This document shows, piece by piece, positions 58,563-64,000 of a DNA stretch of 64,000 nt. Under the pieces are notes generated by a model. That model was not told the DNA's origin and did not search any database. It saw only the letters and a program-made list of their open reading frames with translations. Source of the DNA: Streptomyces sp. NBC_00258 (lineage in GTDB: Bacteria; Actinomycetota; Actinomycetes; Streptomycetales; Streptomycetaceae). The DNA is taken from assembly GCF_036182465.1 (NCBI RefSeq), contig NZ_CP108081.1:11036001-11100000 (forward strand). Reading direction: 5' to 3'. A program made the translations under genes and the position numbers. How positions within the stretch are numbered: position 1 is the stretch's first letter; every line of letters starts with the position of its first letter.

Positions 58563-58573
58563 CCTCGGGGTAC

Positions 58574-58601
58574 GCGGCGGGCCCCGTCACGGGCCCGCCG
58601 C
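58574..58601 (+). terminator. Hairpin terminator after the DoxX-like gene
   Basis: 11-bp arms GCGGCGGGCCC / GGGCCCGCCGC with a 6-nt loop, 11 bp after the stop. Confidence 0.75.
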
Positions 58602-58616
58602 TCCCGTTGGCCCGAT

Positions 58617-58652
58617 GGGGCCGATCGGCCCCTGCTGGGGACCTACGGCCCC
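58617..58652. promoter_or_regulatory. Pair of OsdR/DosR-like boxes upstream of USP 3-ADH-USP 4
   Basis: Box 1 GGGGCC-GATC-GGCCCC (58617-58632, perfect palindrome) and box 2 GGGGAC-CTAC-GGCCCC (58637-58652), centres exactly 20 bp apart, 88-123 bp before the USP 3 start. The best-formed pair in the window. Confidence 0.72.
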
Positions 58653-58739
58653 TGCACCACGAACTCATCCGACACGACGCTGGAACCGGATCGTGCGACC
58701 GCGATTCCGGTTCCGATTCCGACCCAGAAGGTGGAGACC

Positions 58740-59645
58740 ATGCCCCGCACCGTCATCGTGGGACTCGACGGCTCGCCCGAAAGCCACGCCGCGGCCGAAT
58801 GGGCGGCCCGGGAGGCGAAACTGCACGGACTGCCGCTGAAGCTCGTCAATGTGTGGGAGCCCGCTCCGACGCCCGTGGCACAGGCGCCACTCCTCGGCGC
58901 CGAGACCCAACAGCACTGGAGCGAGCGCATCCCCCGTGAGGCCGCCGAGGGCCTGCGCCTGCGGCACCCCGGTGTCGAGATCACCGCCGAGCAGGTCTAC
59001 GGCCGGCCCAGCGAGGTTTTGGCGCGCCCGGCCCAGGACGCCGCGCTGCTCGTCCTGGGCTCACGCGGCCTGAGCGGGATCGGCGGGTTCCTGGTGGGCT
59101 CGGTGGGCCTCTCCGTCGTGGCGCATGCCGAGCGGCCCGTGGTGCTGGTCCGTGCCGGGGAACAGGCCGCCGACGAGCACGCGATGGATCCGTCCGGCAT
59201 CCCGTCCGCCGCGACGCCCTTCCGGCCGGTGGTGCTCGGCCTGGACCCCGACAGCCCGGACGACTCGGTGCTCGCCTTCGCCTTCGAGGAGGCGGCCCGT
59301 CGTGCCACCGCGCTGAGGGTCGTGCACGGCTGGAGTCTTCCGCCGTACTACGCCTACGGGCTGTCCGCCGACCTCGGCCTGCACGAGGAGATAGTCCTGC
59401 AGCAGACCGCCCGGCTCACCGAGACGCTGCGCCCGTGGCGACAGAAGTACGCGGACGTGGAGGTCGTCGAGGAGTCCCGCTCGGGCAGCCCGGCCAACCA
59501 GCTGGTCGACGCCTCCCGCGAGGCCTCCCTGGTCGTCGTGGGCCGCCGCGTCCGCCACAACCCGGTCGGTGCCCACATCGGCTCGGTCACACACGCCGTG
59601 CTGCATCACGCCACCGCCCCCGTCGCCGTCGTCGCGCACGGCTGA
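58740..59645 (+). CDS. Tandem universal stress protein 3
   Basis: 301 residues from ATG 58740 (AAGG 8 bp upstream). Domain 1: TVIVGLDGSPESHAAAEWAA and LGSRGLSGIGGFLVGSVGLS; domain 2: VVLGLDPDSPDDSVLAFAFE and VVGRRVRHNPVGAHIGSVTH. Both ATP loops are intact. Closest in sequence to USP 1 (shared SGxxGFxVGSV and ADEHxxxxxG linker), so the two are duplicates. Heads an apparent operon with the alcohol dehydrogenase (24 bp gap) and USP 4. Confidence 0.93.
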   Translation: MPRTVIVGLDGSPESHAAAEWAAREAKLHGLPLKLVNVWEPAPTPVAQAPLLGAETQQHWSERIPREAAEGLRLRHPGVEITAEQVYGRPSEVLARPAQDAALLVLGSRGLSGIGGFLVGSVGLSVVAHAERPVVLVRAGEQAADEHAMDPSGIPSAATPFRPVVLGLDPDSPDDSVLAFAFEEAARRATALRVVHGWSLPPYYAYGLSADLGLHEEIVLQQTARLTETLRPWRQKYADVEVVEESRSGSPANQLVDASREASLVVVGRRVRHNPVGAHIGSVTHAVLHHATAPVAVVAHG

Positions 59646-59669
59646 CGCATCCCGAGGAGAACGAGAACC

Positions 59670-60692
59670 ATGAAGGCAGCGGTCGTACGCGCATTCGGCG
59701 AGCCCCTGGTCATCGAGGAGCGCCCCGATCCAGAGCCCGGCTCCGGCCAGGTCCGGGTCCGCGTGGAGGCCTCCGGGCTGTGCCACACCGATATCCACGC
59801 GGCCCACGGCGACTGGCCCGTCAAGCCGAACCCTCCCTTCGTCCCCGGCCACGAGGGCGTCGGTCTCGTCGAGGCCCTCGGAGACGACGTCACCCACCTG
59901 GCCCTCGGGCAGCGGGTCGCCGTGCCCTGGCTCGGCAAGACCTGCGGACGGTGCGAGCACTGCCTGTCCGGCTGGGAGACGCTGTGCGAGCAACAGATCA
60001 ACACCGGATACGGGTGCGATGGCGCGTACGCCGAGAAGATGCTGGCCTGGGCCGACTTCGCGCAGCCGGTGCCCGAGGGCATCTCCGCGCTCGACGCCGC
60101 CCCGCTCACCTGCGCCGGCGTCACCACGTACAAGGCCCTCAAGGTCGCCGGCGTTCGGCCCACGCAGCTCGTCGCCATCTCCGGTGTCGGAGGACTGGGC
60201 CATCTGGCGGTGCAGTACGCGAAGATCGCCGGAGCGACCGTGGCGGCGATCGACGTCACCGACGAGAAGCTCGAACTCGCCGCGGAACTGGGCGCCGACA
60301 TCGTGATCGACGCCCGCGAGCACGACCCCGGCGAGGTGCTCAGGCGGCACGGAGGCGCGCACGCCGCCATCGCGCTCGCGGTGAACGAGACCGCCTTCTC
60401 CGCGGCCTATTCAGGGCTCCGGCGCGGTGGAAGGCTCGTCATGGTCGCACTGCCGGCGCACGGCACGATCCAGGTCCCGATCTTCGACACCGTCCTGGGC
60501 GGGATCTCCGTGATCGGATCCATCGTCGGCACCCGGCAGGACCTGACCGAGGTCTTCCAGCTGCACGCGGCGGGCCGGACCAGGGTGATCCAGGAGACCC
60601 GACCCCTCGCGAGCGTCAACGAGTCCATCGACGAGGTGCTGCGCGGCCAGATCAAGGCAAGGATCGTCTTCGACCTCGGCGAAGGAAGGTGA
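59670..60692 (+). CDS. Zinc-dependent alcohol dehydrogenase, AdhP-like
   Basis: 340 residues. Catalytic zinc ligands: C38 (GLCHTD) and H61-E62 (GHEGVG); structural zinc from C92, C95, C98 and C106 (CGRCEHC...C). NAD loop AISGVGGLGHLAVQYAKIAG, then AIDVTDEKLELAAELGAD. It interconverts short primary alcohols and aldehydes with NAD. In the hypoxia context it could regenerate NAD by reducing acetaldehyde, which a phosphoketolase and acetyl-phosphate route might feed; this link is inference. Confidence 0.94.
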   Translation: MKAAVVRAFGEPLVIEERPDPEPGSGQVRVRVEASGLCHTDIHAAHGDWPVKPNPPFVPGHEGVGLVEALGDDVTHLALGQRVAVPWLGKTCGRCEHCLSGWETLCEQQINTGYGCDGAYAEKMLAWADFAQPVPEGISALDAAPLTCAGVTTYKALKVAGVRPTQLVAISGVGGLGHLAVQYAKIAGATVAAIDVTDEKLELAAELGADIVIDAREHDPGEVLRRHGGAHAAIALAVNETAFSAAYSGLRRGGRLVMVALPAHGTIQVPIFDTVLGGISVIGSIVGTRQDLTEVFQLHAAGRTRVIQETRPLASVNESIDEVLRGQIKARIVFDLGEGR

Positions 60693-60697
60693 GGGCG

Positions 60698-61570
60698 ATG
60701 GAGCTTCCCCTGGTCGTCGGTGTCGACGGCTCCGAACCCGGCATGCGCGCCGTGGACTGGGCGGCGGACGAGGCCGCCCTGCGCGGCGTACCGCTGCGGC
60801 TGGTGTACGCCTCACTGTGGGAGCGCTACGAGGGCGCCGCGCTGGCCGAGGGCCTCGGCAGGTCCTCGGAGCAGGTGCTGGCCGACAGCATCGTCGAGGC
60901 CGCCGCGAAGCGTGCGCACCGCCGCGAGGTGGACCTGAAGATCTCCACCGAGGTGCTGCCCGAGGAACCGGTGCCCGCACTGCTGCGCGAGGGGCGAAAC
61001 GCCTCCGCACTGGTCCTGGGCACCCGCGGCCGCAGTGGAATCGCCGAGCTCCTGCTCGGCAGCGTCAGCCTCGCCGTGGCCGCCCGCGCGGACTGCCCGG
61101 TGATCGTGCTGCGCGGCAGCCACGACCATCGGATGACGTCCAGGATGCGCCGGCGCATCGTGCTCGGCGTCGGTGAGGAGCCCGAGAACTCGGCCGCCGT
61201 GCGGTTCGCGTTCGAGGAGGCGCGGGAACGTCGGGTACCGCTGGAGGCAGTACGTGCCTGGCGCTGCCCGGCGCACGAGTCGACCGACCACCCTCTGCTG
61301 TCCGGCGAACCCGCCCACCTGCACGAACAGCAGGCCACGGAAACCCTGGAAGCGGCACTGCGTGACGCCCCGGCCGGTGTGGAACTGCGCCGGCGCATCG
61401 TCGAGGGACCCGCCCGAACGGTGCTGCTCGACGCCTCGGCCGAGGCCGACCTGCTCGTCGTCGGAGCCCAGCGGCGCCACGGCCACTTCGGGCTCCAGCT
61501 GGGCCGCGTCGCCCACGCGGTCCTGCACCACTCCGCCTGCCCCGTCGCCGTCGTCCCCCAACAGGCATGA
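60698..61570 (+). CDS. Tandem universal stress protein 4
   Basis: 290 residues from ATG 60698, chosen because GGAAGG lies 8 bp upstream; a GTG at 60689 overlaps the dehydrogenase stop. Domain 1: LVVGVDGSEPGMRAVDWAAD and LGTRGRSGIAELLLGSVSLA; domain 2: VLGVGEEPENSAAVRFAFEE and VVGAQRRHGHFGLQLGRVAH, in which the loop glycines remain but the final Ser is Arg. It is more distant from USP 1 and 3. It converges on ppk2 with 5 bp between stops. Confidence 0.92.
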   Translation: MELPLVVGVDGSEPGMRAVDWAADEAALRGVPLRLVYASLWERYEGAALAEGLGRSSEQVLADSIVEAAAKRAHRREVDLKISTEVLPEEPVPALLREGRNASALVLGTRGRSGIAELLLGSVSLAVAARADCPVIVLRGSHDHRMTSRMRRRIVLGVGEEPENSAAVRFAFEEARERRVPLEAVRAWRCPAHESTDHPLLSGEPAHLHEQQATETLEAALRDAPAGVELRRRIVEGPARTVLLDASAEADLLVVGAQRRHGHFGLQLGRVAHAVLHHSACPVAVVPQQA

Positions 61571-61575
61571 CCGGC

Positions 61576-62379
61576 TCAGAGGCTCGCCGCGTGATCGGGG
61601 ACGTATGTCTGCAGATCGCGGGGCGGGCGCTGGTAGCCGGTCGAGGGTGGCCGGGCCGGCAGCTCCAGTACTGGCGGCGGCACCTCGTGGTACGGCACGG
61701 AGCCGAGCAGATGGGCGATCATGTTCAGGCGGGCCCGGCGCTTGTCGTCGCTCTCCACGACGAACCACGGGGCCTCCGAGATGTCCGTGTGCACCAGCAT
61801 CTCGTCCTTCGCCCGGGAGTACGCCTCCCAGCGGGTGATCGACTCCAGGTCCATCGGGGAGAGCTTCCAGCGCCGCGTCGGGTCCTTCAGCCGCTGCCGG
61901 AACCGCTTCTGCTGCTCCGTGTCGCTCACCGAGAACCAGTACTTGCGCAGCAGGATCCCTTCCTCCACCAGCATCCGCTCGAAGATCGGGCATTGGCGGA
62001 GGAAGAGCTGGTACTCCTCCTTGGTGCAGAAGCCCATGACGTGCTCGACACCGGCGCGGTTGTACCAGCTGCGGTCCAGCAGCACGATCTCCCCGGCCGC
62101 GGGCAGATGCTCGACGTACCGCTGGAAGTACCACTGGGTGCGCTCGCGCTCGGTCGGCTTGGGCAGCGCCACGGTCCGCGCGACGCGCGGGTTGAGGTGC
62201 TCCGAGGCCCGTTTGATCGTGCCGCCCTTGCCGGCCGCGTCCCGTCCCTCGAAGACCACCACGAGCCGGGCGCCCTCGGCCCGCACCCACTCCTGGAGTT
62301 TCACCAGCTGCGTCTGCAGACGCAGCAGCTCCTGCTCGTACGCCGCACGCGGCACCCTCGCCGTCTTCTTGCCGGCCAT
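61576..62379 (-). CDS. ppk2: Polyphosphate kinase 2 (PPK2, class I-like)
   Basis: 267 residues. Walker A is FEGRDAAGKGGTIKR, Walker B VLLDRSWYNRAGVEHVMGFC; the lid region and RRWKLSPMDLESITRWEAYS complete the P-loop fold. A single catalytic domain of this length matches class I PPK2, which phosphorylates nucleoside diphosphates from polyphosphate (or makes polyphosphate in reverse). Only 50 bp separate its start from the divergent phosphoketolase. No OsdR-like box is visible in that 50 bp. It would give the starved or anoxic cell nucleotide triphosphate without respiration. Confidence 0.94.
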   Translation of the reverse strand: MAGKKTARVPRAAYEQELLRLQTQLVKLQEWVRAEGARLVVVFEGRDAAGKGGTIKRASEHLNPRVARTVALPKPTERERTQWYFQRYVEHLPAAGEIVLLDRSWYNRAGVEHVMGFCTKEEYQLFLRQCPIFERMLVEEGILLRKYWFSVSDTEQQKRFRQRLKDPTRRWKLSPMDLESITRWEAYSRAKDEMLVHTDISEAPWFVVESDDKRRARLNMIAHLLGSVPYHEVPPPVLELPARPPSTGYQRPPRDLQTYVPDHAASL

Positions 62380-62429
62380 GCCGCCTCCTCCGCTCGATGA
62401 CGTCCTTCGATGACACCCACGGAGTCACC

Positions 62430-64000
62430 ATGACCAACGTCGAACACCAGGACAGCACCGTACTGACCGACGAGGAACTGCGCACCCTGGACGCCCACTG
62501 GAGGGCGGCCAACTACCTTGCCGTGGGCCAGATCTACCTGCTGGCCAATCCGCTGCTCACCGAGCCTCTGACGCCCGAGCACATCAAGCCACGGCTGCTC
62601 GGCCACTGGGGTACCTCGCCCGGCCTCAACCTCGTGCACACGCACCTCAACCGGGTGATCAAGGCCCGCGGTCTCGACGCCCTGTGCGTCTGGGGTCCCG
62701 GCCACGGCGGTCCCGCCGTCCTCGCCAATTCCTGGCTGGAGGGCAGTTACAGCGAGACCTACCCGGACGTCTCGCGCGACGCGGCGGGCATGGACCGGCT
62801 GTTCCGGCAGTTCTCCTTCCCCGGCGGCGTGCCCAGCCATGTGGCGCCCGAGACGCCGGGCTCGATCCACGAGGGTGGCGAGCTGGGGTACTCCCTCGCC
62901 CACGCGTACGGGGCCGCCTTCGACAACCCCGATCTGCTGGTCGCCTGCGTGATCGGTGACGGCGAGGCGGAGACCGGACCGCTGGCCGCCTCCTGGCACT
63001 CCAACAAGTTCCTGGACCCGGTGCACGACGGCGCGGTCCTGCCGATCCTGCACCTCAACGGCTACAAGATCGCCAATCCGACCGTGCTGTCCCGGATTCC
63101 CGAGCACGAACTCGACGCCCTGCTGCGGGGATACGGGCACGAGCCGATCCATGTCACCAGTGACGACCCGCGCGAGATCCACCGCGCCATGGCCGGCGCC
63201 TTCGACCAGGCCCTCGACCGCATCGCGCTGATGCAGAACACGGCTCGTGAAGACGGCGTGACGGAGCGCGTCCACTGGCCCATGATCGTGCTGCGGACCC
63301 CGAAGGGCTGGACAGGACCCGGCGAGGTCGACGGGGAGCCGGTCGAGGGAACATGGCGTGCGCACCAGGTCCCGCTGTCCGGCGTGCGCGAAAACCCCGA
63401 CCACCTGCGGCAACTGGAGACGTGGCTGCGCTCGTACCGGCCCGAGGAACTCTTCGACGTCGACGGCCGACCCACCGCAGAGGTCCTCGCATGCATTCCC
63501 GCGGGGGCTCGCCGGCTGGGCGCCACGCCGCACGCCAACGGCGGTCTGCTCGTACGCGACCTGCCCATGCCGTCCCTCGACCGCTTCGCCGTCCCCGTCG
63601 ACAAGCCGGGCGTCACCTCGCACGAGCCCACCCGGGTCCTCGGCGATCTCCTCGAACAGATCATGAACGACACGTCGGGCCGTCGTGACTTCCGGCTCGT
63701 CGGCCCCGACGAGACCGCCTCCAACCGGCTGGGCGCCGTCTTCAACGCCAGCGGCAAGGCCTGGCAGGCACAGATGCTCCAGGTGGACGAACACCTGGAC
63801 CGGCACGGCCGGGTCATGGAGATCCTCTCCGAACACCTCTGCCAGGGCTGGCTGGAGGGCTATCTCCTCACCGGACGGCACGGTCTGTTCTCCTGCTACG
63901 AGGCGTTCGTGCACATCGTCGACTCAATGGTCAACCAGCACATCAAGTGGCTCAAGACATCGAGGGAGTTGCCGTGGCGAGCCCCGATCGCCTCCCTCAA
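62430..64000 (+). CDS. xfp: Phosphoketolase, N-terminal two-thirds (3' end outside window)
   Basis: At least 523 codons from ATG 62430 (GGAG upstream), still open at base 64000; the family is usually near 790-830 residues. LRTLDAHWRAANYLAVGQIY and LLGHWGTSPGLNLVHTHLNR are the N-terminal signature, VIGDGEAETGPLAASWHSNK the thiamine diphosphate motif, and HLNGYKIANPTVLSRI and VNQHIKWLKTSRELPWRAPI near the window edge are also diagnostic. It splits xylulose-5-P or fructose-6-P with phosphate into acetyl phosphate and a shorter sugar phosphate, giving ATP through acetate kinase without oxygen. Divergent from ppk2. Confidence 0.92.
   Translation, partial: MTNVEHQDSTVLTDEELRTLDAHWRAANYLAVGQIYLLANPLLTEPLTPEHIKPRLLGHWGTSPGLNLVHTHLNRVIKARGLDALCVWGPGHGGPAVLANSWLEGSYSETYPDVSRDAAGMDRLFRQFSFPGGVPSHVAPETPGSIHEGGELGYSLAHAYGAAFDNPDLLVACVIGDGEAETGPLAASWHSNKFLDPVHDGAVLPILHLNGYKIANPTVLSRIPEHELDALLRGYGHEPIHVTSDDPREIHRAMAGAFDQALDRIALMQNTAREDGVTERVHWPMIVLRTPKGWTGPGEVDGEPVEGTWRAHQVPLSGVRENPDHLRQLETWLRSYRPEELFDVDGRPTAEVLACIPAGARRLGATPHANGGLLVRDLPMPSLDRFAVPVDKPGVTSHEPTRVLGDLLEQIMNDTSGRRDFRLVGPDETASNRLGAVFNASGKAWQAQMLQVDEHLDRHGRVMEILSEHLCQGWLEGYLLTGRHGLFSCYEAFVHIVDSMVNQHIKWLKTSRELPWRAPIASL

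Noticed and set aside
59435..60697. Long N-terminal extension in front of USP 4
   Set aside because: It runs through the alcohol dehydrogenase in another frame; USP starts at 60698 with a good ribosome binding site.
1..64000. CRISPR arrays, tRNA, rRNA, complete insertion sequences
   Set aside because: No regular spaced repeats, no cloverleaf or rRNA signature, and no transposase motif was seen on reading either strand; a dedicated RNA search could still find a small RNA.

Overview
The window is high-GC DNA (roughly 70 percent by eye) with GTG/ATG/TTG starts, AGGAGG-type ribosome binding sites, many short ATGA gene overlaps and gene families typical of Streptomyces: an XRE(DUF5753)/DUF397/anti-sigma-like ATPase locus, a SpoIIE-type phosphatase, a second NAD-dependent ligase and a DosS/DosR-like hypoxia system. 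It is most likely accessory or arm-proximal chromosome of a Streptomyces or close relative. No rRNA, tRNA, CRISPR array or intact insertion sequence was recognised.

Layout. 1-8.2 kb: end of an EEP-family nuclease/phosphatase, two small stress/flavin-type proteins, a LigA2-like DNA ligase, a SnoaL-tailed ECF sigma factor followed by an SDR lacking the usual catalytic Tyr and Lys, an HxlR regulator divergent from an SDR plus SnoaL pair, and an MmcQ/YjbR protein. 8.2-14 kb: PAS-PAS-GAF-PP2C phosphatase, HATPase, XRE regulator, DUF397 protein, DUF574 methyltransferase, GNAT. 14-23 kb: FAD monooxygenase, a sigma-factor remnant, SnoaL protein, SDR and LysR genes, a muconolactone-isomerase-like protein, a metallo-hydrolase, a divergent HemC paralogue, an AraC-GyrI regulator, a voltage-gated-type ion channel and an AhpD-like protein.

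23-35 kb is a sugar island: a GH78 alpha-L-rhamnosidase, a CUT2 ABC importer with two permeases (YtfQRT/YjfF-like), a LacI regulator and a PA14-GH2 glycosidase. A 16-bp near-palindrome is shared by the importer and GH2 promoters, which suggests one LacI regulon. The GH2 plus YtfQ-like combination raises galactofuranose as a possible substrate. 35-40.5 kb is an OmpR-type two-component system divergent from two FtsX-like permeases and an ATPase. 40.5-49.5 kb is mixed: Tat-exported MBL hydrolase, methyltransferase, membrane proteins, a truncated glycosyltransferase-like ORF, a NarL-type two-component pair and a metallophosphoesterase.

49.7-64 kb is a hypoxia/dormancy island resembling the Mycobacterium DosRST regulon and the Streptomyces OsdKR region: DosS-like GAF sensor kinase with the heme-ligand His context, DosR-like regulator, Acg-type nitroreductase, cyclic-nucleotide-domain protein, four tandem universal stress proteins, SulP transporter, DoxX protein, zinc alcohol dehydrogenase, PPK2 and the start of a phosphoketolase. 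Upstream of the regulator, nitroreductase, CNB/USP, SulP/DoxX and USP-ADH-USP units are repeated 16-bp dyads of the form RGGGCC-N4-GGCCCC. Three promoters carry two of them with centres 20-22 bp apart, as expected for a DosR/OsdR operator. This operator set is the most informative non-coding signal in the window.
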